NCBI GenBank assembly: GCA_902589305.1
Contig: CACISL010000004.1
Location: forward strand, 1-62,515
Direction of reading: 5' to 3'
Length of the DNA: 62,515 nucleotides
From: an uncultured Pelagibacteraceae bacterium
GTDB lineage: Bacteria; Pseudomonadota; Alphaproteobacteria; Pelagibacterales; Pelagibacteraceae
Positions within the stretch are counted from its first letter, which is position 1; each line of letters begins with the position of its first letter. The notes below the pieces were generated by a model. The model saw nothing but the letters and a program-made list of their open reading frames with translations, ran no database searches and had not been told where the DNA came from. Positions 1 to 8,272 of this stretch are shown piece after piece. Both the position numbers and the translations under genes were made by a program.

Positions 1-7
1 AATATTA

Positions 8-1396
8 ATGTCTTTTAATTGTAGGTTTGCGCCCTCCCCTACTGGGCCTCTTCATATTGGTGGAGTTCGAACAGCCTTATTCAATTGGCTTTTAGCTAAA
101 AAAAATAAAGGAAAATATTTTCTAAGGATAGAGGATACTGATAAAGAAAGATCTAAAGACGAATTCAAAAAACAAATTATTGCATCTTTGGCTTGGCTTG
201 GAATTGACCATGATGGTGATGAATATATCCAATCTAAAAATATATCTAAACACGTTACAGTTGCAGAGGAATTGCTTAAAAAAGGTTTTGCATATAAATG
301 TTATTGCTCTGAGGAAGAAATTAATGAACAAAAAGAAAAATGCAAAAAACAAGGTATACCATATGTTTATAATAGAAAATGGAGAGATGCTAAAGATTTA
401 AAAATTCCCGAAGGAGTTAAACCGGTATTAAGGTTTAAAAGTAAAATATCTGGAAATACGATTATAAAAGATTTAGTTCAAGGGGATAGAAACATTTCAA
501 ATTCTACTATTGAGGATTTTGTAATTCTAAGAAAAGATAATACTCCAACGTACCAGCTATCGGCCACAGTTGATGATCATGAAATGAAAATAACTCATGT
601 TATTAGAGGAGACGATCATATGATTAACTCTTTTAAACAGAGACAAATTTACGAAGCAATGGGTTGGGAGATCCCAAACTTTGCACACATTCCTTTAATT
701 CATAGTGCACAGGGAAAAAAATTATCAAAAAGAGATAATGCTTCCACTCTTGAAGATTATATTAAAATAGGAATTATATCAGACGCTTTAAGGAATTATT
801 TATTAAGATTGGGATGGTCCTACAAAGATAAAGAAATTTTTACAAAACAAGAAAGTATTGATTTATTTGATTTAAGCGGGGTTGGTAAGTCTCCCTCAAA
901 ATTGGATATGAATAGAATTTATTCAATAAATGAAACTTACATAAAGAATATCGATGAAAAAGAGCTTTTTGATTACTTTAAAGAATATTTTTCAAAATAT
1001 AAAAAAACTATTGATCAACCAAAAGAAGGTGTCTTGTTAAAGTCTATGAGTTTTTTAAAAAATAAAGCAAAAACTCTTGAGGATATTTGGAATAATGCTC
1101 AATACATTATCAAAGATAAAATTGAGATTAATGCAGATGATAAAAAACTAATTGACGATTTATCAAAGAAAGTAATTAGTGATTTTATCTCTGAATATGA
1201 AAAACTTTCCTCATTAACTAGAGAAACTTTAGAACCTTTAATAAAGTCTCTAATTGATAAACATAAAACCAATTTTAAAGGTGTAGGACAACCTTTAAGG
1301 ATAGCGCTAGTTGGCTCTAGATTTGGGCCTGGTCTTTATGATGTTATTCTCTCGTTAAATAAGGCTGAAGTACTTAAAAGACTAAAACAAATTTAA
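8..1396 (+). CDS. gltX: Glutamyl-tRNA synthetase
   Basis: Class I aminoacyl-tRNA synthetase that charges tRNA with glutamate in the cytoplasm. The 462-residue length is normal. The ATP-binding HIGH-type signature appears as HIGG at residues 16-19 and the KMSKS-type loop as KLSKR at 238-242. A Cys-x-Cys at 98-100 sits where many bacterial GluRS carry a zinc-like cluster. The ATG lies only 7 bases from the window edge, so promoter and ribosome-binding site cannot be judged. Many alphaproteobacteria carry two GltX copies, one mainly for tRNA-Gln; this sequence alone does not say which copy this is. The stop overlaps the next start as TAATG. Confidence 0.96.
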   Translation: MSFNCRFAPSPTGPLHIGGVRTALFNWLLAKKNKGKYFLRIEDTDKERSKDEFKKQIIASLAWLGIDHDGDEYIQSKNISKHVTVAEELLKKGFAYKCYCSEEEINEQKEKCKKQGIPYVYNRKWRDAKDLKIPEGVKPVLRFKSKISGNTIIKDLVQGDRNISNSTIEDFVILRKDNTPTYQLSATVDDHEMKITHVIRGDDHMINSFKQRQIYEAMGWEIPNFAHIPLIHSAQGKKLSKRDNASTLEDYIKIGIISDALRNYLLRLGWSYKDKEIFTKQESIDLFDLSGVGKSPSKLDMNRIYSINETYIKNIDEKELFDYFKEYFSKYKKTIDQPKEGVLLKSMSFLKNKAKTLEDIWNNAQYIIKDKIEINADDKKLIDDLSKKVISDFISEYEKLSSLTRETLEPLIKSLIDKHKTNFKGVGQPLRIALVGSRFGPGLYDVILSLNKAEVLKRLKQI

Positions 1397-2163
1397 TGAA
1401 AGACGCTGTATCTTTCAGAACAAGAAAAACTTCTATTTACGATAAAAAATCTAATACTCCTTTTAAAATTAGTAGGTCTAAATTTTTCAACTTTATGAGC
1501 TGTAAAAGGTGTTTTTATTTAGATCGTGTAAAAGGACTAAAAGAACCCTCAATGCCTGGATGGGCTCTAAACGTTGCAGTCGATGAGTTATTAAAGAAAG
1601 AATTTGATCAATATAGAAAAGATCAAAAACCCCATCCAATTATGGTTAAACATAAACTCAACTTTGTTCCTTATAAGCACAAAGATTTAGATGTGTGGAG
1701 AAATTCTTTAAAAGGTGGCATTTCATATTTGGATGAAAATACAAACCTTATAATTCATGGAGGTATTGATGATATTTGGTTTGATTTAACTGAAAAAAAA
1801 TTAGTTGTTGTGGATTATAAAGCTCAATCGTCAACTTATCCTGTAACAGTATCTTCTTATCTCGATGCTGAATGGCATCTTAGTTATAAATTACAGATGG
1901 ATATTTATGTTCATATCTTAAGAAAAATGAATTTTAAAGTTTCAGACCGAACTTTTTTTTATGTTTGTAATGGAGAGAAAACAAATAATAAATTTGATAA
2001 TAAAATAGATTTTAAAACTACACTAATCCCATACCGAGTAAATACTGATTGGATAGAAAAAAAATTAATTGAAATGAAAGATGTTCTAAACTTGGATGAG
2101 CCGCCTAAAATTGAGAAAACTTGCGAAAAGTGTGCTTATCTTGAAGGTGGAAAGAAATTTTAA
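1396..2163 (+). CDS. PD-(D/E)XK nuclease family protein, Cas4/RecB-like
   Basis: A 255-residue protein with the core of the PD-(D/E)XK nuclease fold: a GGIDDIW segment near residue 120 giving one metal aspartate, VVDYKA near residue 138 giving the D-x-K pair, and a QMDIY helix after it. Two cysteine pairs, SCKRC near residue 35 and CEKC near 242, bracket the domain, as in Cas4/AddB-type nucleases where they hold an iron-sulfur cluster. No cas genes or repeats are nearby, so a DNA-repair or processing role is more likely than CRISPR adaptation. It is translationally coupled to gltX (TAATG). The exact substrate is unknown. Confidence 0.7.
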   Translation: MKDAVSFRTRKTSIYDKKSNTPFKISRSKFFNFMSCKRCFYLDRVKGLKEPSMPGWALNVAVDELLKKEFDQYRKDQKPHPIMVKHKLNFVPYKHKDLDVWRNSLKGGISYLDENTNLIIHGGIDDIWFDLTEKKLVVVDYKAQSSTYPVTVSSYLDAEWHLSYKLQMDIYVHILRKMNFKVSDRTFFYVCNGEKTNNKFDNKIDFKTTLIPYRVNTDWIEKKLIEMKDVLNLDEPPKIEKTCEKCAYLEGGKKF

Positions 2164-2164
2164 T

Positions 2165-2818
2165 TTATCTGTTATTATTTTCATCATCATTATTAGATGA
2201 TTGATCTGTGTTAGATGATTGGTCTGTATTTTCTGATTGAGGTTCTTCTTGAGTAGTTTCTGTTGGTGTTTCCTCTTGAACTGGTTGTTCAGGTTCTAGC
2301 TGTGGTTCAGGAGTTGGTTCCTGTGATTGAGCTCTTGCAATATCTGCTGCACTTTGTGGAACTGGCTCTCTTCTCATAAAGAAATATATTCCAGCAGCAA
2401 TAACTGCAATAGCACCTAGAATGTACAACATGATATTTATAATACTTAATCCCTCTTTTTCTTCTTTAATTGGTGTTTCTTCTGTAACTGGTTTCACTTC
2501 CTCTTCTTCAGGCTTGGCATCTTGTTCTTGGTTGGCTTCAGCATTAACTTGTTCTTTTGGCTCTTCAGTTTGAGGAGCTGGCTCAGGCTCTGGTTCTGGC
2601 TCAGGCTCTGGTTCTGGCTCAGGCTCTGGTTCTTTAGCTGGTTCTGGCTCAGGCTCAGGTTCTGGCTCTGGCTCTGGTTCCTTTTTAGGCTCAGGAGCAG
2701 GCGTTGAAACTTCAGTTTTAGGTGCTTGGGCTACGTCTTCTTCATTCTTAATTAGAGGATCTATTGCCCCTGTTACCACAAGAATTATGCCAGCAGCTAT
2801 AACTATAATTGGATCCAT
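2165..2818 (-). CDS. Glu-Pro repeat protein with two transmembrane segments
   Basis: No known family is recognised. The 217-residue protein has a hydrophobic segment at about residues 4-20, a long acidic Glu-Pro region with alternating EP at 47-60 and 63-80, a second hydrophobic segment at about 125-148 followed by Arg-Arg, and a Gln/Glu/Thr tail ending in Ser/Asn/Asp runs. The positive-inside rule suggests the EP rod is periplasmic, rather like the Pro-rich spacer of TonB but acidic and anchored at both ends. It converges on the nuclease gene with one base between the stops. Function is unknown. Confidence 0.7.
   Translation of the reverse strand: MDPIIVIAAGIILVVTGAIDPLIKNEEDVAQAPKTEVSTPAPEPKKEPEPEPEPEPEPEPAKEPEPEPEPEPEPEPEPEPAPQTEEPKEQVNAEANQEQDAKPEEEEVKPVTEETPIKEEKEGLSIINIMLYILGAIAVIAAGIYFFMRREPVPQSAADIARAQSQEPTPEPQLEPEQPVQEETPTETTQEEPQSENTDQSSNTDQSSNNDDENNNR
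2580..2633 (-). repeat. Three exact 18-bp tandem units coding for Glu-Pro
   Basis: The plus strand shows three identical copies of ggctcaggctctggttct back to back, followed by degenerate copies up to about 2690. Each unit encodes EPEPEP in the minus-strand protein. Because the unit length is a multiple of three, copy-number change would lengthen or shorten the rod without a frameshift. Confidence 0.9.
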
Positions 2819-2951
2819 GAGTCGGATTCTAAACTTTTGGTTTATTAAATCACCTTTATATGTGAACGATTTGGGTGCTGTGTGAATAAAAAATACTAAA
2901 ATATTGGGATTTTAACGATAAAATTTACTCAAAATTTGATAATATTAATTA

Positions 2952-3074
2952 ATGAATTCAATTTTTCTATTTTTTTCAACTGCATATATTATTTATTTTC
3001 TTTTTAGGCCTGTAACAAAAAAAGAAATAGAGAAATTTGAAAATCCTGATAACTGGTCAAATATGGGTCTCTAA
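2952..3074 (+). CDS. Putative 40-residue single-pass membrane microprotein
   Basis: A short ATG-initiated frame of 40 residues. It begins MNSIFLFFSTAYIIYFLF, a hydrophobic helix of about 16 residues, followed by a charged stretch (RPVTKKEIEKFE) and ends at a TAA that lies 18 bases inside the end of the convergent deacetylase gene. The helix-then-charged layout and the clean AT-rich upstream region favour a real gene, but no good Shine-Dalgarno is visible and random AT-rich DNA easily encodes Phe/Ile runs. Its function is unknown. Confidence 0.45.
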   Translation: MNSIFLFFSTAYIIYFLFRPVTKKEIEKFENPDNWSNMGL

Positions 3075-3986
3075 CCCTTTAAGGTGCTCAATAATACTTT
3101 CAGATAAAGCTTGCAAATCATAACCGCCCTCCAGAAAAGAAATTACTCTTCCTTTTGAATGAATATTAGCAATTTCAACTATTTTTTTTGTAATCGTAAA
3201 AAAATCACTAGATTCTAAGTTTATATTTGCTAGAGGGTCTCTTTTATGAGCATCAAAACCAGCAGAAATTAAAATAACTTCTGGCTTAAACTTTTCAACA
3301 GGAGTTAAAACTTTTTTTTCAAAAATATCATGAAATTCCTCACTTTCTATACCAGCTTTTAAAGTGGCGTTATAAATATTACCTACACCAGTTTCATTTT
3401 CAGCTCCAGTACCTGGAAATAATGGAAATTCATGAGAAGATCCGTACGCAACAGACTTATCTTTATAAAATATTTCTTGGGTTCCATTGCCATGGTGAAC
3501 ATCAAAGTCAATAATGGCTACTTTTCCTATATCATATTTTTTTTGTAAATATCTTGCCGCAACTGCTACATTATTTATGAAACAAAAGCCGTTAGCACGA
3601 ACAGTTTCTGCATGATGTCCTGGAGGTCTAACTGCACAAAAAACTCGCTCATTATTCTTAATTAAATCATCACAAGCAGCAATACCTGAACCACAAGATC
3701 TTAAAATTGCATTCTCACTATTAGGACATAGCATGGTATCTGCGTATGGCTCTTTCTCAACACCAATAATTCCTTCTTTTGGAATATTAGAAAAAATCTG
3801 TTTAATATGTTTCTTAGGGTGTACTAATGAAACTATTTCTAAATCAACTTTAGGAGCCTCTTTAAACTCTACTTTTAAATTAGATGATTTGATAGATTTT
3901 AGAATACTATCTAATCTTTCTTTTCTCTCTGGATGACCTTCTCCATTAAATTTTAGTAAACAATCTGGATGACTGTATACAATCAT
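3057..3986 (-). CDS. Histone deacetylase family protein (AcuC/HDAC-like amidohydrolase)
   Basis: Zinc-dependent deacetylase of the arginase/deacetylase fold, 309 residues. Visible active-site elements are RPPGHH at 120-125 (the paired histidines), DFDVHHGNG at 160-168 giving zinc ligands Asp162 and His164, SAGFD giving Asp245, and the transition-state tyrosine in EGGYD (Tyr289). Bacterial members remove acetyl groups from acetyl-CoA synthetase, polyamines or other small amides; the substrate here is not evident. It is the last gene of a three-gene minus-strand operon and its ATG overlaps the SDR stop by 4 bases. Confidence 0.9.
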   Translation of the reverse strand: MIVYSHPDCLLKFNGEGHPERKERLDSILKSIKSSNLKVEFKEAPKVDLEIVSLVHPKKHIKQIFSNIPKEGIIGVEKEPYADTMLCPNSENAILRSCGSGIAACDDLIKNNERVFCAVRPPGHHAETVRANGFCFINNVAVAARYLQKKYDIGKVAIIDFDVHHGNGTQEIFYKDKSVAYGSSHEFPLFPGTGAENETGVGNIYNATLKAGIESEEFHDIFEKKVLTPVEKFKPEVILISAGFDAHKRDPLANINLESSDFFTITKKIVEIANIHSKGRVISFLEGGYDLQALSESIIEHLKGLETHI

Positions 3987-4729
3987 CTTAAATTTTTAAT
4001 TTTTCCACCGTCTATTGAAAAGTTTTTAAAATTTGAATTTTTATCTTTAATCAATTTATAAACTAAATTTGCAACTTCTTCAGGTTTTGTAGGTCTTTTT
4101 ATTTTCTCAATTTTGCACCTTTGTTTTAAGATTTGTTTAACACTTCTTTTAAATATTTTTGCGTCTGTTTGTAGAAGTTTTTCTAGTCTGCTTGTTAAAG
4201 TCATACCTGGATGAACTATCGATACAGAAACTTTATCAATTTTACCTTGCATAGCTAAAGCTTTCGAAAAATTATTTAAGGCTGAATTAACAGCGCCGCC
4301 TATCATAAATGTATTTGAAGGATTTCTAGCGGCCCCTCCTCCAATATTAATAACTTTTCCTTTGCTTATTTTGAGAGCAGGCCAAAAAGCTCTGCTTAAT
4401 CTTACCGCAGCTTTAAATTTTAAATTAAAACCATCTTCCCAGATATTGTCATTTAGATTTAAAAATTTTCCTCCCTTTGTTGCCCCTGCTACATTTATGA
4501 GGTAATCCAATTTTTTAATTTTTTTAGCAATTGAATTACATGCAGATAATGATCTCAAGTCTTTAGAAATGATTAAAGAATTTTTAGGAAATTTTAAATT
4601 CTTTTGAAAAGTTTTTAATTTACTTTTTGATCTTGAAACTAAAATAACTTTAATTTTTTTATCATTAAGCTTATCAGCTATTGCTGCTCCGATGCCTTGG
4701 CTAGCCCCTGTGATTAATGCTGTTTTCAT
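3983..4729 (-). CDS. SDR-family protein lacking the usual catalytic residues
   Basis: Short-chain dehydrogenase/reductase fold, 248 residues. The nucleotide-binding TGASQGIG is at 7-14 and an NVAG motif at 79-82. The catalytic Ser-Tyr-Lys set is missing: in the segment NTFMIGGAVNSALNNFSK the tyrosine position aligns with Gly144, the lysine with Asn148, and the serine region is a Gly-Gly-Gly run near 130-132. It may therefore be a binding protein, a subunit, or an SDR with other chemistry. The 3' part (HPGMTLTSRL) is conserved, so it does not look like a decaying gene. It overlaps both neighbours by 4 bases. Confidence 0.85.
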   Translation of the reverse strand: MKTALITGASQGIGAAIADKLNDKKIKVILVSRSKSKLKTFQKNLKFPKNSLIISKDLRSLSACNSIAKKIKKLDYLINVAGATKGGKFLNLNDNIWEDGFNLKFKAAVRLSRAFWPALKISKGKVINIGGGAARNPSNTFMIGGAVNSALNNFSKALAMQGKIDKVSVSIVHPGMTLTSRLEKLLQTDAKIFKRSVKQILKQRCKIEKIKRPTKPEEVANLVYKLIKDKNSNFKNFSIDGGKIKNLR

Positions 4730-5505
4730 AAGATCTTAATATTAATATCTCTTAAATTTTCGTAAGTCACAATAATTTTATCTTTCATATTAATTTTGTA
4801 CGGTTGAGTTAAAGAACCACAAAGTAAATAATCTCCCTTTTTAAAGCTAATGTTTTTATCTTTAAACTCATCAACAAAAGCTTTTAATGAATCTCTAGGA
4901 TCTATTCTCTTTGTTCCAGTGAAATAGGGTTCAGTAACTTTGTCGTTGATTTCTAATTTAATCTTAATTTTATTAATGTCTGTAGTTTGCCAATTCCTTA
5001 TCTCTTCTCCTATAATAATCTTACCTCCATTTCCATGGTCAGAAATTCCAAGATACATTTGAACTAGTTTATCAAATTTATTTTTTGAACTTTGTAAATA
5101 TCTAGAAGATGTAATATCAATAGCTGTATATAATTTAAAATTATTTATCTTATTAAGTAATTCGCCATCAATTTTAACATCTTGATCAATTTCAAATGCA
5201 TATTCACATTCCAAGTTGGAGTGAGGGATTTCTGAATATTTTATTGAGCAATTAGAAGGTAAAATAGTTTCTTTAAAAATTTTTCCTGGAACAGGCCCAT
5301 CAAAGCCTTCTTCTTTTTGAACTTCTTTTGCTACTGCCCCTATTTTCCAACCTACTGTTTTTTTATCCAATTCTTCATAAAATAAATTTAAAGCTTTGTA
5401 TGCTTCATCTCGATTTTTTGGAATTTCATTTTCGCTGAACCCATTTAGATCAACTAAAGTTTTCTTCATCCATGCATTAGCTAGTTCTGTGCCCAACTTG
5501 TTCAT
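4726..5505 (-). CDS. 2-keto-4-pentenoate hydratase / fumarylacetoacetate hydrolase family protein
   Basis: A 259-residue protein of the FAH/MhpD fold, whose members hydrate 2-hydroxypenta-2,4-dienoate or decarboxylate oxo-diacids in meta-cleavage pathways. The segment near residue 95 (GKIFKETILPSNCSI, then HSNLECEYAFEI) supplies the acidic metal ligands expected for the family. It is the first gene of the minus-strand trio with the SDR and deacetylase and diverges from the DUF1907 gene over 51 bases. The three-gene context suggests catabolism of a small oxo-acid, but no ring-cleaving enzyme is adjacent. Confidence 0.82.
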   Translation of the reverse strand: MNKLGTELANAWMKKTLVDLNGFSENEIPKNRDEAYKALNLFYEELDKKTVGWKIGAVAKEVQKEEGFDGPVPGKIFKETILPSNCSIKYSEIPHSNLECEYAFEIDQDVKIDGELLNKINNFKLYTAIDITSSRYLQSSKNKFDKLVQMYLGISDHGNGGKIIIGEEIRNWQTTDINKIKIKLEINDKVTEPYFTGTKRIDPRDSLKAFVDEFKDKNISFKKGDYLLCGSLTQPYKINMKDKIIVTYENLRDINIKIL

Positions 5506-5556
5506 AATAAAAATTATATTTAATTGATAAACTTCTTTAAATGATATTAATAGATT
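5506..5556. promoter_or_regulatory. Short divergent promoter region
   Basis: This 51-base, almost purely A/T spacer separates the minus-strand hydratase operon from the plus-strand DUF1907 gene. Both transcripts must start in it or inside the opposing gene. It contains several TATAAT-like hexamers (for example gatatt and ttatat), but I cannot assign -35/-10 pairs with confidence. Confidence 0.4.
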
Positions 5557-6519
5557 ATGGAATTAACAATCGAAAAAGCCAAGTTTCATCAAATTTCCTT
5601 AAAACAAGTAAGCGAAGCTTTAAAAAAAGGTTTATCTAAAAACTATGTTGAAGTTGATGTTTCGATTGTTGAATGCCCTGATCTAAGAAAATGGGATTGC
5701 CCTGCTGAAGGTATAAGTGGAAACCAAAGAATTATTGATGTTGGAGGTGAACCATACATGCACGATAAAAGGTTCATAGGCACAGAATTTGATTATGAAG
5801 AAATAGCAAAAAGAATAGGCTCTGAAAAATCATATGCTTTAGGTGCAGGTTCAGGAGCCATGTCGTGTTTAGAGGGTCACTGTGGAGAACTTATCATTAA
5901 TGAAAATTTAATAACTAACGATTCAAAATCTATAATTGCTCAAGTAGATAAAAATAATAAATGTAAATCAACTCCTTACAATCACCGAAAACATGGCGGA
6001 CTAGGAAATATCTATTACTCTGAGGGGAAAAAAGGAGATGTTATAAAAATTAAAATTAAAGGAAGGTCAGGTGAGCAAGGCTCTTTACCTCAATCTATGA
6101 GAACTGCATTAATTGAAAATTTACAAACAAACTTAAGTGTTGCACTGGGTGGTGTGTTTAGGATCTTAAATGGTAAGATTAAATCCCATGTTCAACCAGA
6201 CTATGCAGATATAAAACACGAATATTATGATCCAAAACAAATGAAATGTGTTAAGGATTTTTTACAATTTTACGAACCTATAGGGCCACATTTTCAATGC
6301 TATTCAGTTTTATGGACTAATGATCCCTCTGGAGGAAAATTAGATTTAAGAGAGTCAGGAGAACACACTCATTTTCATTCTTATAAAGGTGCTCAAGATG
6401 CCGGCCACTATCATTTCGATGTAACCCCTAATGAAATTGAATACGAATGCTATTTCAATACCGCCGAAGAAGTTCATAGAGTAAACAATATTTACAAGGA
6501 ATTGAAAAATACTAATTAG
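5557..6519 (+). CDS. DUF1907 (C11orf54-type) putative ester hydrolase
   Basis: 320 residues resembling the DUF1907 family, whose human member C11orf54/PTD012 binds zinc through three histidines and hydrolyses esters. The signature is EHTHFHSYKGAQDAGHYHFD at 269-288, giving HxH at 270-272 (or 272-274) and a third histidine 12 residues later. The Gly-rich GAGSGAMSC at 96-104 and the conserved GGLGNIYYSEG are also family-like. It is followed after 17 bases by a PanB-like gene. The physiological substrate of bacterial members is unknown to me. Confidence 0.82.
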   Translation: MELTIEKAKFHQISLKQVSEALKKGLSKNYVEVDVSIVECPDLRKWDCPAEGISGNQRIIDVGGEPYMHDKRFIGTEFDYEEIAKRIGSEKSYALGAGSGAMSCLEGHCGELIINENLITNDSKSIIAQVDKNNKCKSTPYNHRKHGGLGNIYYSEGKKGDVIKIKIKGRSGEQGSLPQSMRTALIENLQTNLSVALGGVFRILNGKIKSHVQPDYADIKHEYYDPKQMKCVKDFLQFYEPIGPHFQCYSVLWTNDPSGGKLDLRESGEHTHFHSYKGAQDAGHYHFDVTPNEIEYECYFNTAEEVHRVNNIYKELKNTN

Positions 6520-6536
6520 TTTGATTAAATATATAT

Positions 6537-7349
6537 ATGAAAAATATTTATACTTGGGCGGCTAATCCTGCAAAAAGAACTGTCACTGTAGGTGATATTA
6601 TTGAAGCAAAAGGAAAAAAAATTCTTACACAAGTAACTGCAAATAATTCATTAGAGGCAAAAGCAGCTGAAGAAGCAGGTTTTGATATGATAATAGGAAG
6701 TGCATCAAATGTTAAGAAGGTTCGGGAAGGATCCAAGTCTCTTTTTTATACGGCAGCACTCGAACTACATAATTATCCTACAGCCGAGGATGTGTTACGT
6801 GGAGCCTTTAAAGCTTTAGAGAATGGTGCTGATGCGGTTATGACTGCCAGAAGTATGGATGTTGTTTCTATGCTTGCAAAAGAAGATGTTCCAGTTATGG
6901 GTCATTTAGGTTTGGTTCCTAGAAAATCTACATGGATTGGTGGTTTAAGAGCTGTAGGTAAAACTGCTGATGAAGCATACGAACTATTTAAAAAATTTAA
7001 ACGTTTAGAGGATGCTGGGGCTTTTTCAGCCGAATGTGAAGTTATTCCTGAAAATATTATGGGGGAAATATCAAAAAGGACGAGTATTGTAACTGTATCT
7101 CTAGGTTCTGGAAAAAAAGCTGATGTTATGTATCTATTCATGAATGATATCTGTGGAGAGCAAGAAAAGTCCCCTAGACATGCAAAAGCTTATACAAATT
7201 TAAAAAAGATGAAAGATGAAATTGAAATCGAAAGAGTTAAAGCCTTAAAAGCATTTATCAAAGATAGTTTAGAGGGGAAATTTCCTGGGCCTGAAAATTC
7301 AGTAAATGTTAGTGAAGAAATTCTAGAAAATTTTAAAAAGAAACTTTAA
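6537..7349 (+). CDS. PanB-like (ketopantoate hydroxymethyltransferase superfamily) protein
   Basis: A 270-residue TIM-barrel protein of the PEP mutase/ketopantoate hydroxymethyltransferase superfamily. The second half aligns with PanB: VPVMGHLGLVPR with a following Gly-Gly, then the DAGAFSAECEVIP strand holding the catalytic-type glutamate. The first half is divergent: the PanB metal aspartates (VGDS and LADLPF positions) read IGSAS and a non-aspartate sequence. It is therefore probably not a pantothenate enzyme. It pairs with the DUF1907 gene and its TAA overlaps the TAA of the convergent exporter gene. Confidence 0.72.
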   Translation: MKNIYTWAANPAKRTVTVGDIIEAKGKKILTQVTANNSLEAKAAEEAGFDMIIGSASNVKKVREGSKSLFYTAALELHNYPTAEDVLRGAFKALENGADAVMTARSMDVVSMLAKEDVPVMGHLGLVPRKSTWIGGLRAVGKTADEAYELFKKFKRLEDAGAFSAECEVIPENIMGEISKRTSIVTVSLGSGKKADVMYLFMNDICGEQEKSPRHAKAYTNLKKMKDEIEIERVKALKAFIKDSLEGKFPGPENSVNVSEEILENFKKKL

Positions 7350-8269
7350 TCTTTTTTAATAGGGATAGTTGGGTGTCTAGTAGTAGATGTAACTATATTT
7401 ACTCCTAATTTTGCTTCCCTTAATATAATATAAAGGCCCGCTCCAATTATTAAAATACTTCCGATATAAACATTCATTGTTGGTATATCTTTAAATATTA
7501 AATAACCTAAAACTCCTCCAGCTAATATTTGAATATACTGGGCAGATGCAAAAATTGATGACGGTAAATGTCTCGCTGAGTTGATTACAAATATAATTCC
7601 TATTCCTCTAAAAATACCAGATCCTAAATTGGTAGCTAAATCATTTAAAGGCATAGGCTTATAAAAATAAACTGCTACTAGTGAAGAAAATAATATCATT
7701 AATAACTTTCCGTAAATTAAAAACGAGTATAACGTTTCTTGATGCCCATATTTTCTTACAATTAAATAACTTGCGGTAGGAAAAAAAGGCATAAGAATTG
7801 CTATTATCCCTATTTTGGTAAATTCACTACTAAAAGGATCAATAGCAATAATCGCGCCAATAAATCCTATGCTAGTAGCAAGATATCTTCGCCAGCTTAC
7901 TTTTTCATTTAAAAAAATTGCCCCTCCAATAGTCAACAATAAAGGAATAGTAAAGATTATGCTATAAAGAGTAGTTAGAGGCAGAAAGAAAGTAGAGTAA
8001 ATAAAACAACTCATTGCTAAAAACATGGTTAAAGTCCTAAAGAAATGGACAGTGAAACTAGCTTTTCTTATTTTATGCCATGCATTTTTCCATTGAGTAT
8101 AAATAATTACAGTAATCAATGCAGCGATAGATGCAAATAAAACAATTTGAGTTGCGTGATATCTTGTAATTAAATCTTTGTTAACTGTATCCTGACAGAC
8201 AAACAAAAAATAACCAAGTAGAGCAAGCGCAAAGTCTTTGTAATAGACTCCTCTCGTAACAGATTGCAT
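7346..8269 (-). CDS. DMT superfamily (EamA) transporter
   Basis: 307 residues in about ten hydrophobic helices arranged as two EamA repeats, the pattern of drug/metabolite exporters in the inner membrane. Typical features are the internal repeat with Pro/Gly-rich helix ends (AIFLNEKVSWRRYLATSIGF, matching the conserved E-K-x-x-x-x-x-x-x-G pattern) and a similar second copy near the C terminus (YLIFKDIPTMNVYIGSILI). It lies 3 bases after the PhyH gene, so it is probably the last gene of the livK-side operon. Substrate unknown. Confidence 0.85.
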   Translation of the reverse strand: MQSVTRGVYYKDFALALLGYFLFVCQDTVNKDLITRYHATQIVLFASIAALITVIIYTQWKNAWHKIRKASFTVHFFRTLTMFLAMSCFIYSTFFLPLTTLYSIIFTIPLLLTIGGAIFLNEKVSWRRYLATSIGFIGAIIAIDPFSSEFTKIGIIAILMPFFPTASYLIVRKYGHQETLYSFLIYGKLLMILFSSLVAVYFYKPMPLNDLATNLGSGIFRGIGIIFVINSARHLPSSIFASAQYIQILAGGVLGYLIFKDIPTMNVYIGSILIIGAGLYIILREAKLGVNIVTSTTRHPTIPIKKD

Positions 8270-8272
8270 TAA

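Noticed and set aside
1396-2163. Cas4-like nuclease as evidence for a CRISPR system
   Set aside because: No other cas genes and no repeat-spacer array occur in the window.
2580-2700. Repeats that might suggest a CRISPR array
   Set aside because: The units are head to tail without unique spacers and lie within a coding frame.
2522-2707. A 61-residue plus-strand frame rich in Trp, Leu and Phe
   Set aside because: It is the antisense of the Glu-Pro repeat; the repetitive composition is a by-product of the 18-bp units.
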